From contig CAYJLF010000030.1 of assembly GCA_964371055.1 (NCBI GenBank), positions 1-47,854 on the forward strand: a stretch of DNA of 47,854 nucleotides. The letters are read 5' to 3'. Below are positions 1-7,468 of this stretch, in pieces. Each line of letters begins with the position of its first letter. Within the stretch, counting starts at the first letter, position 1. The stretch comes from CAYJLF01 sp964371055. GTDB taxonomy: Bacteria; Eisenbacteria; RBG-16-71-46; CAIMUX01. The notes below the pieces were generated by a model. That model was not told the DNA's origin. It saw only the letters and a program-made list of their open reading frames with translations, and made no database searches. Position numbers and translations under genes: made by a program.

Positions 1-1165
1 TGTTGCGGGCGATCCGCGCGGAGAAGTCGGTCGGCAGCGCGATCGCCTCGTCGAGCGAGTTGGTGTGGAGCGACTGCGTATGTCCCAGGGCCGCCGCCAG
101 CGCCTCCACGCAGGTCCGGATCACGTTGTTGAACGGATCCTGCTCGGCCAGCGACCAGCCGCTGGTCTGCGAGTGGGTGCGCAGCGCCATCGATCGGGGA
201 TCCTTTGGCCCGAACTGCTTCATGAGCTGCGCCCAGACGACACGCGCCGCCCGCAGTTTGGCCACCTCCATGAAGAGGTTCATCCCGATGCCCCAGAAGA
301 AGGAGAGCCGCGGGGCGAACTCGTCGACCGAGAGGCCGGCGGCGATCCCCGTCCGGACATACTCGACGCCGTCGGCCAGGGTGTAGGCCATCTCCAGGTC
401 GGCGGTGGCCCCCGCCTCCTGCATGTGGTAGCCGGAGATCGAGATCGAGTTGAACTTCGGCATCCGCCGCGCGGTGAAGCCGATGATGTCGGCGATGATC
501 CGCATGCTCCCGCGCGGGGGATAGATGTAGGTGTTGCGGACCATGAACTCCTTCAGGATGTCGTTCTGGATCGTTCCGCTCAGCTCCGCGAGCGTCGCGC
601 CCTGTTCGAGCGCCGCGGTGATGTAGAACGCCATGATCGGCAGGACGGCGCCGTTCATCGTCATCGAGACCGACATCGTGTCGAGCGGGATGCCGTCGAA
701 GAGGATCTTCATGTCCTCGACCGAGTCGATGGCGACGCCGGCCTTGCCGACATCACCGACGACGCGGGGATGATCGGAGTCGTAGCCCCGGTGCGTCGCC
801 AGGTCGAAGGCGACGGAAAGTCCCTTCTGGCCGGCGGCGAGATTACGCCGGTAGAACGCATTCGACTCCTCCGCGGTCGAGAAGCCGGCGTACTGCCGGA
901 CGGTCCAGGGGCGCGTGACGTACATCGTCGCATACGGGCCGCGCAGGAACGGGGGGAGCCCGGGCAGGTAGGCGGAATGGCGCAGGCCGCGCGTTTCGTC
1001 CTCGGTATAGAGCGGACGGACCCGGATCTGCTCGTTCGTCTGCCAATCGAGCGAGTCGAGCGGACGGCCGAGGATGATCTCGGCGGATTCCCTCCAGGCC
1101 TCGACGCCGTGCCGCTCGACGGCCGGCTTCCATCCGAGGCGGGTGAAATCAGGGATGCGGCTCAT
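1..1165 (-). CDS. mutB: Methylmalonyl-CoA mutase, large (catalytic) subunit, partial
   Basis: Adenosylcobalamin-dependent isomerase that interconverts (R)-methylmalonyl-CoA and succinyl-CoA, the last step of propionate assimilation. Reading leftward from the ATG at 1163-1165, the protein begins MSRIPDFTRLGWK and shows family signatures such as RQYAGFSTAEESN, KGLSVAFDLATHRGYDSDH, SISGYHMQEAGA and RTHSQTSGWSLAEQDP. The frame runs off the left edge after about 388 codons, at ALPTDFSARIARN. Most of the substrate-binding barrel is therefore present, but the C-terminal cobalamin-binding domain lies outside the window. The start codon overlaps the stop of the small-subunit gene as ATGA (1162-1165), which indicates translational coupling. 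The window edge, not a mutation, truncates it. Confidence 0.96.
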   Translation of the reverse strand, partial: MSRIPDFTRLGWKPAVERHGVEAWRESAEIILGRPLDSLDWQTNEQIRVRPLYTEDETRGLRHSAYLPGLPPFLRGPYATMYVTRPWTVRQYAGFSTAEESNAFYRRNLAAGQKGLSVAFDLATHRGYDSDHPRVVGDVGKAGVAIDSVEDMKILFDGIPLDTMSVSMTMNGAVLPIMAFYITAALEQGATLAELSGTIQNDILKEFMVRNTYIYPPRGSMRIIADIIGFTARRMPKFNSISISGYHMQEAGATADLEMAYTLADGVEYVRTGIAAGLSVDEFAPRLSFFWGIGMNLFMEVAKLRAARVVWAQLMKQFGPKDPRSMALRTHSQTSGWSLAEQDPFNNVIRTCVEALAAALGHTQSLHTNSLDEAIALPTDFSARIARN

Positions 1166-3441
1166 GCCCGGCCTCCGATCCTTCGGGCGAGCGCCGTCAG
1201 CACGGCGCACGCATCCGCCTTCAGGTGGATGAACTCGTCCACTCCCGCCTCCCGGAGCGTCGCCACGAGCGAGGCGTCGGGAGGGAATCCGGCCAGCACG
1301 ACGGCCGGCGGATCTGCGGCGCTCTTCAGGGCCGACGCCGCTGACGGGATGAGGGTGGCATGCAGGTCGTCGGCCGAGACCAGGACTGCGACGGCGGCCC
1401 CGGAGGCGAGGGTGGCTCGCGCGGCGGCTTCGATCCCGGCCTGGTCCGCGTCGAAGGCAACGTCTCCCGAGAGGGCAAATCCGCCGGTCCGGAAGAAGCC
1501 ACGGGTGAACTCGAGCCGGGGGCGCAACGCCGCGATCGGCCCGAAGCAGAGGACCTGGATCTCCGCCTCGTCGGCGCCCCGTCCCCGCCGCTCTGCCTGC
1601 AGAGCGCGCACGGCGGCGCGCAGCGCTTCGAACTCCGCGGCAAGTCGAACGACCGGCAGGGGCGCGATGCGCGGGCTCGCCGGCGTCGTTCCATCGGCGT
1701 CGGGTTCCGTCGGTCCCGGAAGGCCGAGCGCGCGCGCGAGCTCGCCCAAGGTGGCGCCCTCGAAGGCGGCGTCGATCGATGCTCGGCAGAGGCTGGCGGC
1801 CGCGGCCGCATCCCCTCCGTCGCCGCGGCGGGCCGCCAGTCCGACCGCCGCCGCGCGCACCGCATCCAGGCGCTGAGGCGTCTCCGGGCGGGCGGCCGTC
1901 TCGCGATGCCGGCGCATCCGATCCTCCGCGGCGGCATGCAGGGAGGCGTGATCCGCCGCTCGAGCCTCGAGCGGTGGATCCTCCGGGTTGGCGTACTGGT
2001 TGACGCCGACGAGAACATCGCGGCGCGTCGCCACGTTGCGGCGCAGCTCTTCCGCGGCGGATGCGACCCGGGACTGCGGAGTGCCCTTGAGCAGGGCAGC
2101 GAGGAGACCGCCGTCGGACTCCACCTCGCGGAAGAGCTCCCATGCTTTCTCCGCCAACTCGGCCGTGATGCTCTCGAGCGCCCAGGAACCGCCGGCCGCG
2201 TCGAGCACGGCATCGAAGCGCGACTCGTCGCGCAGGATGAGTTGTGTGTTCCGGGCCAGGCGACGCGCGGAATCGGAAGGGAGGCCGGCCGGCGCATCGA
2301 AAGGGACGACCGTCAGAGAGTCGCACCCGCCGAGGATCGCGGCGAGGGCCTCGGTCGTGGCCCGCAGAAGGTTGGTGTGCGGGTCGATCGCGCTCTGATT
2401 GCGGGTGGCGGTGCGGGCGTGGATCCAGAGGTCGCCGCCGCCGTCCTCCCACCCGCAGGCCTCGCCGATCCGTCCCCACAGCATCCGGGCGGCGCGAAAC
2501 TTGGCGATTTCGACCAGAAACCGCGGCCCGGCGGCGAATCCGACGAACAGGCGTCGCGCCGCCGCTTCGGGATCGAGGCCGCGGCGCTCGAGCGCCCGCA
2601 GGGTCTGGACGGCCGACGCCAGCGTGTAGGCCAGCTCCTCGACCGCGCTGCCGCCGGCGTCATGCCAGCGGGTCCCCCACGCCACGAGCGTGCGCAGACG
2701 TGGGTCGGAGGGGGAGGTCTGCGACTCGATCCAGGCGGAGAGCGCCGCCAGCCGATCATACGCCGCCTCGATCGCCGCCTCCGAGGCCTCGGTCGACCCG
2801 GCCAGGGCATCGGCGAGGGGATCGGAGCCGACACAGCCGCGCAGTCGCGTTGGATCGATTCCTCGCCGGCGCATCCAGGCTAAGAGGAGCGAAGCGGCCG
2901 GCAACGCCGCCGATCCCGCATGCAGGAAGAGCGGGACGCGATCGAGATCGACTCCAGAGAGCGCCGCTTCGAACTCCGCGAGAGTCGCGAGCGAGGTGCC
3001 GCCGCGCCCTGTCCGCCCGGCCGGAGCTTCGTGGGGATCGAGACCGGCCCGACCTGCGGCATCGAGCGCCAGCACCGCCGTGGTCTGCCCGCGCTCCAGG
3101 TCGTGCCGGAGCGCTTCGTTGAACGACGTCGCGTCCGGGAAGGGGAGCTCCTGCGCGATCTCCCACGGGTCGAGGCGATATCCCAGCACGCGCGCTCCCC
3201 GCGTGAACGGAGCTTCTCCGGGGACGACGCGTGCGACCTCGAGCATCTCTGTGTCCAGCGCGGTATAGAGCGGACGGAGAGTGATTCCCTCCGGCAGCAC
3301 GGTGAGCATCCTCCGGTCGTAGGGGGCGCCCTTCAGCAACGTCTCCACTTCTGCCCGCCACGCCTCGAGCGTCTGGGCCGGAAAGTGACGAGCGAGATCC
3401 GGGACGGTTCCGTCCGGAGGCGTCGTGTCCGGTTCACGCAT
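1162..3441 (-). CDS. mutA: Methylmalonyl-CoA mutase, small subunit
   Basis: Non-catalytic small (beta) subunit that pairs with the large chain encoded directly downstream. The 759-residue protein shows a mutase-type N-terminus (LLKGAPYDRRMLTVLPEGITL is split by the family motif RPLYTALDTE) and barrel segments such as FAAGPRFLVEIAKFRAARML and RATTEALAAILGGCDSL, which parallel the large subunit. The C-terminal cobalamin-fold region (from about residue 620) has no DxHxxG motif. This is normal for the small subunit, which does not bind B12. It is somewhat longer than typical small chains because of Ala/Arg-rich insertions near residues 500-600. Its start at 3441 overlaps the epimerase gene by 8 bases and its stop overlaps mutB by 4, so the three genes form one operon. 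Confidence 0.93.
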   Translation of the reverse strand: MREPDTTPPDGTVPDLARHFPAQTLEAWRAEVETLLKGAPYDRRMLTVLPEGITLRPLYTALDTEMLEVARVVPGEAPFTRGARVLGYRLDPWEIAQELPFPDATSFNEALRHDLERGQTTAVLALDAAGRAGLDPHEAPAGRTGRGGTSLATLAEFEAALSGVDLDRVPLFLHAGSAALPAASLLLAWMRRRGIDPTRLRGCVGSDPLADALAGSTEASEAAIEAAYDRLAALSAWIESQTSPSDPRLRTLVAWGTRWHDAGGSAVEELAYTLASAVQTLRALERRGLDPEAAARRLFVGFAAGPRFLVEIAKFRAARMLWGRIGEACGWEDGGGDLWIHARTATRNQSAIDPHTNLLRATTEALAAILGGCDSLTVVPFDAPAGLPSDSARRLARNTQLILRDESRFDAVLDAAGGSWALESITAELAEKAWELFREVESDGGLLAALLKGTPQSRVASAAEELRRNVATRRDVLVGVNQYANPEDPPLEARAADHASLHAAAEDRMRRHRETAARPETPQRLDAVRAAAVGLAARRGDGGDAAAAASLCRASIDAAFEGATLGELARALGLPGPTEPDADGTTPASPRIAPLPVVRLAAEFEALRAAVRALQAERRGRGADEAEIQVLCFGPIAALRPRLEFTRGFFRTGGFALSGDVAFDADQAGIEAAARATLASGAAVAVLVSADDLHATLIPSAASALKSAADPPAVVLAGFPPDASLVATLREAGVDEFIHLKADACAVLTALARRIGGRA

Positions 3442-3889
3442 CGGGGCCTCCCGGCTGGAGGGAGGCTTCCCCCGCCCCGGGGCCGGCCGGGCCGGCCTGG
3501 CAGATCTCGAGGAGCATTCCCCCCGTGGTCCGCGGGTGGAAGAACTGCACCTGCTTCCCTCCGGCGCCGATGAAAGGCGCCTCGCTCAGCGGCTCGAAGC
3601 CGAGGCCCACGAGGCGCTCGCGTTCCGCCGCGATGTCGTCCACCTCGAGGGCGAGATGGTGAAAGCCCGGTCCCTTCTTCTCCAGGAACTTCGCGACGGT
3701 GGAGCCGGGATCGGTGGGGAAGAGGAGCTCGAGATGCGACTCGCCCACCCGCAGGTGGTAGGAACGGAGCTTCTGGCTGGGGATCTCCTCGATCTGTTCG
3801 AGCTTGAGGCCCAGGGCTTCCGAAAAGATGGCGAGACCGCGCGCCGGATCGAGCACCGCGATCCCTAAATGGTCGATCCTTTTGATCAT
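3434..3889 (-). CDS. mce: Methylmalonyl-CoA epimerase
   Basis: Converts the (S)-methylmalonyl-CoA made by propionyl-CoA carboxylase to the (R) form used by the mutase. The 151-residue vicinal-oxygen-chelate protein begins MIKRIDHLGIAV. It has the expected metal-ligand contexts: the N-terminal DHLGIAV His, HLELLFP Glu, GFHHLALEV His, and a C-terminal GGMLLEIC Glu. I chose the ATG at 3887-3889 because it matches the family start and has an AAGGAG ribosome-binding site about 8 bases upstream; a longer in-frame extension to 4042 has no family similarity. It is the first gene of the epimerase-mutA-mutB operon. Confidence 0.95.
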   Translation of the reverse strand: MIKRIDHLGIAVLDPARGLAIFSEALGLKLEQIEEIPSQKLRSYHLRVGESHLELLFPTDPGSTVAKFLEKKGPGFHHLALEVDDIAAERERLVGLGFEPLSEAPFIGAGGKQVQFFHPRTTGGMLLEICQAGPAGPGAGEASLQPGGPDA

Positions 3890-4115
3890 GCCGACACTCC
3901 TTCCTCCCCTGCCCAACCGCCGACCAGTCGGCCGAAACAACCGCCCTGCGCGCCCTCCGCTCCGGCCGCCCCGCGGCCCGCGGCTCTTCCCGGCGGGCGG
4001 GCAACAGCCTCTGAGTGTGCCCCTCGGGCTGGGGGGATTCAAGGGTTACAGGCTCGCCCGCACCCCCGGCCCGAACCCAAGCCGGCAGACTTGCCGTCGG
4101 TCTGACGCATGTCCG
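3890..4115. other. Divergent intergenic region between mce and the yedE leader
   Basis: This spacer separates the leftward epimerase operon from the rightward selenium operon. It contains the epimerase ribosome-binding site immediately right of 3889. On the minus strand a TTGAAT hexamer (from 4037-4042) lies 17 bases from CACACT and could be a weak promoter, but the match is poor. I see no open reading frame with coding character here. Confidence 0.4.
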
Positions 4116-4145
4116 GTGACTTTGACCGCCGGCGCCGTGTAGACT
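4116..4145 (+). promoter_or_regulatory. Possible promoter of the yedE leader (TAGACT -10 box)
   Basis: A TAGACT -10-like hexamer lies at 4140-4145, 18 bases after GTGACT at 4116-4121. The -35 match is weak, and a better hexamer, TTGACC at 4122, is only 12 bases away, too close. The -10 is credible mainly because TAGACTC recurs ahead of other transcription units in the window. Transcription would start near 4152, giving a leader of about 245 nt before yedE. Confidence 0.35.
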
Positions 4146-4202
4146 CAGCACGTCAGTTCGATTTCTCGGTGCCGCATGCGCATCCAGATCAGGAGGAGCC
4201 TC

Positions 4203-4229
4203 ATGTTCGGACTTGGCCGCGGAACCTGA
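4203..4229 (+). CDS. Candidate 8-codon leader ORF upstream of yedE, ending in UGA
   Basis: ATG at 4203 follows the strong Shine-Dalgarno AGGAGGAG (4191-4198) at ideal spacing and opens an ORF encoding MFGLGRGT before UGA at 4227-4229. Few genes in the window have a better ribosome-binding site. It is not in frame with yedE. If the UGA were read as selenocysteine, the frame would continue to a TAG at 4317-4319, giving about 38 residues with a Pro/Arg-rich tail. The predicted peptide matches nothing I recognise, so a regulatory role is more plausible than a functional peptide. It could also be chance. Confidence 0.35.
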   Translation: MFGLGRGT

Positions 4230-4241
4230 TTCGGGACGCAA

Positions 4242-4262
4242 GAGACGCACGGGCTGCGTCTC
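4242..4262 (+). promoter_or_regulatory. SECIS-like hairpin in the yedE leader
   Basis: A perfect 8-bp stem (GAGACGCA at 4242-4249 with TGCGTCTC at 4255-4262) closes the 5-nt loop CGGGC. It begins 12 nt after the UGA of the leader ORF and its loop starts 20 nt after it. Those values fall within published rules for bacterial SECIS elements: a small apical loop, a G in its first two positions, and 16-37 nt from the UGA. A near-repeat, GGGACGCA at 4233-4240, can pair with the same 3' arm, so two mutually exclusive structures are possible. No bulged U is present in the main stem. Confidence 0.35.
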
Positions 4263-4395
4263 CCATCGTCCGCTCCCGCGCGGCCGCGCCGTCCGGCGCC
4301 GGATCCGTACCCCTCCTAGGAGATTCGGACCCGACGCCTCCATCCCGGTCCCGGCCGTCCGCGCCGTATCGTCCCGACCGGGAGGAGAACTCTCC

Positions 4396-5496
4396 ATGTC
4401 CACTCGGATCGGTTTCCTCGCCTCGCGCGGGGGCGTGATCCTGACGGGCCTCGTCGTCGGCCTCCTGGCCCCCGTCCTCGTCAAGCTCGGCAACCCCGGC
4501 AACATGGGGGTCTGCGTCGCCTGCTTCAGTCGCGACATCGCCGGAGCGCTCGGCCTCCACCGGGCCGCCGTCGTGCAGTACATCCGCCCGGAGATCATCG
4601 GCTTTGTCCTGGGGGCCCTCGCCGCCGCCCTCGCCTTCCGCGAGTTTCGCCCCCGCGCTGGCGCGTCACCGCTGGCTCGTTTCCTGCTTGGCATGTTCGC
4701 CGTCATCGGGGCGCTGGTCTTCCTCGGCTGTCCCTGGCGCGCCTACCTCCGTCTCTCCGGTGGCGACTGGAACGCGATCCCGGGCATCCTCGGCCTCGCC
4801 GCCGGGATCCTTCCGGGTGTCCTCTTCATCCGTCGCGGCTACTCGCTCGGTCGTTCTCGCCCGGCTCCGGCGGCGCTCGGCTGGCTGTGGCCCGCGGTCA
4901 TGGCGGCACTCCTCGTCCTCCTCATCGCAGCGCCGCGGTTCGGGCGCGACGCCGGCGGCCAGGGCATCGGACCGATCTTCTTCTCGACCCAGGGACCCGG
5001 ATCTCAGCATGCGCCGCTCCTGGTCTCGCTCGCCGCGGGACTCCTGGTCGGGTTCCTCGCGCAGCGGAGCCGCTTCTGCACGGTCGGCGCGGTGCGGGAC
5101 CTGATGGTGATGAGGAATGCGCACCTCTTCGTCGGCGTCGCGGGGCTCCTCGTCACGGCTGCCGCGACCAACCTGGCCCTCGGGCAGTTCAAGCCGGGAT
5201 TCGCGGGTCAGCCGGTCGCGCACACCAACCATCTCTGGAACTTCCTCGGCATGGCCCTGGCCGGGATGGCGTTCACCATGTCGGGGGGGTGCCCGGGGCG
5301 TCAGTTCTTCCTCACCGGTGAAGGGGACGGCGACGCCGCCATCTTCTGCGTGGGGATGATCGTGGGAGCAGGCCTCGCCCACAACTTCAACCTGGCGAGC
5401 GGACCGGCCGGCGTGTCGCCCTACGGTCCCGCCGCGGTGGTGATCGGCCTCTGCTTCTGCGCGGTTCTCGGCCTGACCATGCGGGAGCCGGCATGA
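4396..5496 (+). CDS. yedE: YedE-family selenium-associated membrane transporter
   Basis: Polytopic inner-membrane protein of the YeeE/YedE superfamily (366 residues, about ten hydrophobic segments), of the subtype linked to selenium metabolism and thought to carry a selenium or sulfur species. Diagnostic segments are GNMGVCVACFSRDIAGALGL followed by the QYIRPEIIG region near the N-terminus, QRSRFCTVGAVRD in the middle and MSGGCPGRQFF near the C-terminus, with conserved Cys residues. I chose ATG 4396 because a GGGAGGAG ribosome-binding site precedes it and the family N-terminus begins there. The stop overlaps the next gene as ATGA. Two small hairpins (4372-4383 and 4384-4395) could occlude the Shine-Dalgarno sequence, consistent with leader control. 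Confidence 0.9.
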   Translation: MSTRIGFLASRGGVILTGLVVGLLAPVLVKLGNPGNMGVCVACFSRDIAGALGLHRAAVVQYIRPEIIGFVLGALAAALAFREFRPRAGASPLARFLLGMFAVIGALVFLGCPWRAYLRLSGGDWNAIPGILGLAAGILPGVLFIRRGYSLGRSRPAPAALGWLWPAVMAALLVLLIAAPRFGRDAGGQGIGPIFFSTQGPGSQHAPLLVSLAAGLLVGFLAQRSRFCTVGAVRDLMVMRNAHLFVGVAGLLVTAAATNLALGQFKPGFAGQPVAHTNHLWNFLGMALAGMAFTMSGGCPGRQFFLTGEGDGDAAIFCVGMIVGAGLAHNFNLASGPAGVSPYGPAAVVIGLCFCAVLGLTMREPA

Positions 5497-6656
5497 TCTA
5501 CCTCGACCATGCCGCGACCTCGTGGCCCAAGCCGCCCGAGGTGGTGAAGGCGATTGTCGACTACCTCGAGACGACCGGAGGGAGCCCCGGCCGATCGGCC
5601 CATCGCCTCTCGATCGCGGCGGGACGGATCGTGCAGGCGACGAGGGAAGAGCTTGCCGCGTTCTTCGGCGTCGCCGACCCGATGCGCGTGCTCTTCACCG
5701 CCGGGGCGACGCCGGCGCTCAATCTCGCGCTCTTCGGCCTGTTGCGCCCGGGCGACCGCGTGGTCACCGGGTGCGTCGAACACAACGCGGTCATGCGGCC
5801 GTTGCGTGCGCTCGAAGCGCGTGGCGTGGAGGTCGTGACCACGGCCGGGACGCTGGAGGGGGCCGTTGACCTGGACCGGTTCGCGGAGTCGGTCCGCGCT
5901 GCGGCGGAAGGGGGGCGCCTGCGCCTCGTGGTCATCAACCACGCCAGTAACGTCTGCGGTACCCTCGCGCCGCTGCGGGCGATCGCTGACCTCACGCACG
6001 CGGCCGGGGGCTGGCTCCTGGTCGATGCCGCCCAGACCGCGGGGGTCGTGCCGATCGAGCTCGCGCGCGAGGGGATCGATCTCTTCGCCTTCACCGGACA
6101 CAAGGGACTGCAGGGCCCGCCGGGCACCGGCGGGCTGATTCTGGCGGATGGCTTCGACCCCGGCCTTCTCACTCCGCTCGTCTTCGGCGGCACCGGCAGT
6201 CGCAGCGACTCGGAGGAACAGCCCTCCTTCCTTCCGGATCGTTTCGAGAGCGGGACGCCGAACGGTCCCGGGATCGCGGGCCTGGGCGCCGGCCTGCGCT
6301 GGGTCCGCTCGCGCGGACCGGAAGCCATTCGCGCGCATGAGATCGAGCTCACGCGGATCCTCATAGACGGCCTGGGCGTTCTGCCGGGGGTGACGGTGCA
6401 GGGTCCTGCCGATCCCGCGTTGCGCGTCGCGGTCGTCTCGTTCACGGTGGCCGGGCGCCATGCGTCGGAAATCGGCGGGCGACTGGACGAAGAGCACGGG
6501 CTCTTCTGCCGCGTCGGTCTGCACTGCGCACCGTCCGCGCACCGGACGCTCGGGAGCTATCCCGGCGGATCGATCCGCTTCGCCCCCGGTCCGCTGACGA
6601 CACAGGACGAGGCGCGGGCCGCGGTGCGGGCGGTGGCGCGGGTGATCGCCGGATGA
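5493..6656 (+). CDS. Cysteine desulfurase-family PLP enzyme (selenium-cluster type)
   Basis: Class V aminotransferase-fold enzyme of 387 residues, expected to release sulfur or selenium from cysteine or selenocysteine. It begins MIYLDHAATSWPKPPEVV. The PLP-binding lysine is K204 in FTGHKGLQGPPGTGG, and the likely catalytic cysteine is C345 in RVGLHCAPSAHRTLG. The ESGTPNGPGIAGL segment is typical of the cysteine desulfurase subfamily that travels with YedE and DUF3343 in selenium loci, as opposed to IscS/NifS. It overlaps yedE and the next gene by 4 bases each, so the three are translationally coupled. The exact substrate cannot be read from the sequence. Confidence 0.9.
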   Translation: MIYLDHAATSWPKPPEVVKAIVDYLETTGGSPGRSAHRLSIAAGRIVQATREELAAFFGVADPMRVLFTAGATPALNLALFGLLRPGDRVVTGCVEHNAVMRPLRALEARGVEVVTTAGTLEGAVDLDRFAESVRAAAEGGRLRLVVINHASNVCGTLAPLRAIADLTHAAGGWLLVDAAQTAGVVPIELAREGIDLFAFTGHKGLQGPPGTGGLILADGFDPGLLTPLVFGGTGSRSDSEEQPSFLPDRFESGTPNGPGIAGLGAGLRWVRSRGPEAIRAHEIELTRILIDGLGVLPGVTVQGPADPALRVAVVSFTVAGRHASEIGGRLDEEHGLFCRVGLHCAPSAHRTLGSYPGGSIRFAPGPLTTQDEARAAVRAVARVIAG

Positions 6657-6880
6657 CAGCCGCGCGCGGAGTCATCCTCTTTCACACCAGCGCGGCGGTC
6701 TTCCGGGCAGAACGGCTGCTCGGGGAGGGAGGGCTACCCGTGAAGCTGGTCCCGACCCCACGCGAGTTCTCGAGCGACTGCGGCATCGCGCTCTCGGTCG
6801 CCTGGAGCCGGTCGGAGGATGCCGTCCGGCGTCTTCGGGCGGCCGGGGTCGAGATCGTCGCGCTTCACCCGCTGGAGTGA
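6653..6880 (+). CDS. DUF3343 putative selenium/sulfur carrier protein
   Basis: A 75-residue protein with the DUF3343 layout. An N-terminal strand (GVILFHTSAAVFRAERLL) leads to KLVPTPREFSSDCGIALSV, whose conserved Cys in the SSDCGIAL motif could carry persulfide or perselenide. DUF3343 proteins are recurrent partners of YedE and the cysteine desulfurase relative, often with the TusA-like protein YedF, which is absent here. It is the last gene of the operon and faces the biotin-carrier gene tail to tail, with only 39 bases between. Confidence 0.88.
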   Translation: MTAARGVILFHTSAAVFRAERLLGEGGLPVKLVPTPREFSSDCGIALSVAWSRSEDAVRRLRAAGVEIVALHPLE

Positions 6881-6913
6881 CGGCGGCCGGCGCGGTTGGT
6901 TCGGCTCTTCCAC

Positions 6914-6931
6914 ATCCGGCTACGGCCGGAT
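6914..6931. terminator. Possible hairpin at the convergent operon ends
   Basis: ATCCGGC (6914-6920) and GCCGGAT (6925-6931) form a 7-bp stem with a TACG loop between the converging selenium and carboxylase operons, overlapping the last codons of the biotin-carrier gene. There is no U-tract on either strand, so intrinsic termination is uncertain. Confidence 0.25.
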
Positions 6932-7468
6932 CTCGAGCAGGATCTGGTCCGCCTCGACCGCCTGGCCGGCCTTGGCCGTCAGGTTGACGATCTTCCCGGC
7001 CATCGGCGCCGCCAGCTCGTTCTGCATCTTCATTGCCTCGACGATCAGGAGCGGCTGTTCCAGGAGGACCGTCTCGCCGTCCTGGACCAACACCTTCACG
7101 ACCGTCCCCGGCATCGGTGATCGCAGCGGGAGCGGACCGCCGTGGTGCGCGTGCGCGAGGCGGGCCCGTTCCGAGAGGTCATCCGCCACCCGGACCGGCC
7201 AGTGGCGGCCGCGCCATTCGATGCGCATCGTCCCGTCCGGCAGCCGCGTGATCCGGCACTCGATCGGACGGCCGTCGATCCGCAGCAGCACCCGGCCGCA
7301 CTCCTGCTCGTCCCAGGAGACCATCGATGAGGCGGGGGATGCCGGCGGGGGAGGTGCTCCCACCGTCCCCAGGTCCCGCACGATGAAGCTCTCGCCGTCA
7401 TGCGCGACCTCCAGCTCGCGGTCATGGTCGGGGAAGTGGGCGGTGTATTTCTGGAAGAGCGCCATCAT
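6920..7468 (-). CDS. Biotin carboxyl carrier chain of an acyl-CoA (propionyl-CoA) carboxylase
   Basis: Carries the swinging biotin between the biotin carboxylase and carboxyltransferase. The 182-residue protein has a C-terminal biotinyl domain with the invariant EAMKM motif (biotinylated lysine about K147), preceded by LRSPMPGTVVKVLVQDGE. About 100 N-terminal residues resemble the BT linker that joins these domains in the fused propionyl-CoA carboxylase alpha chain. Here the alpha chain is split into two genes that overlap by 4 bases (7465-7468). The protein starts MMALF; either Met could initiate. Confidence 0.93.
   Translation of the reverse strand: MMALFQKYTAHFPDHDRELEVAHDGESFIVRDLGTVGAPPPPASPASSMVSWDEQECGRVLLRIDGRPIECRITRLPDGTMRIEWRGRHWPVRVADDLSERARLAHAHHGGPLPLRSPMPGTVVKVLVQDGETVLLEQPLLIVEAMKMQNELAAPMAGKIVNLTAKAGQAVEADQILLEIRP

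Noticed and set aside
65..2883. Long plus-strand open frames opposite the mutase genes
   Set aside because: They are Arg/Gly-rich mirrors of mutA and mutB, which have clear homologous motifs on the minus strand.
4203..4319. A genuine small selenoprotein gene
   Set aside because: The post-UGA peptide is Pro/Arg-rich, has no redox motif such as CxxU and matches no known selenoprotein family. I keep only a regulatory hypothesis.
3890..4395. Cobalamin riboswitch near the B12-dependent mutase operon
   Set aside because: No B12-box-like sequence is visible on the minus strand upstream of the epimerase gene. A GCCACTG string in the giant gene's leader (about 22206) also lacks the rest of the aptamer.
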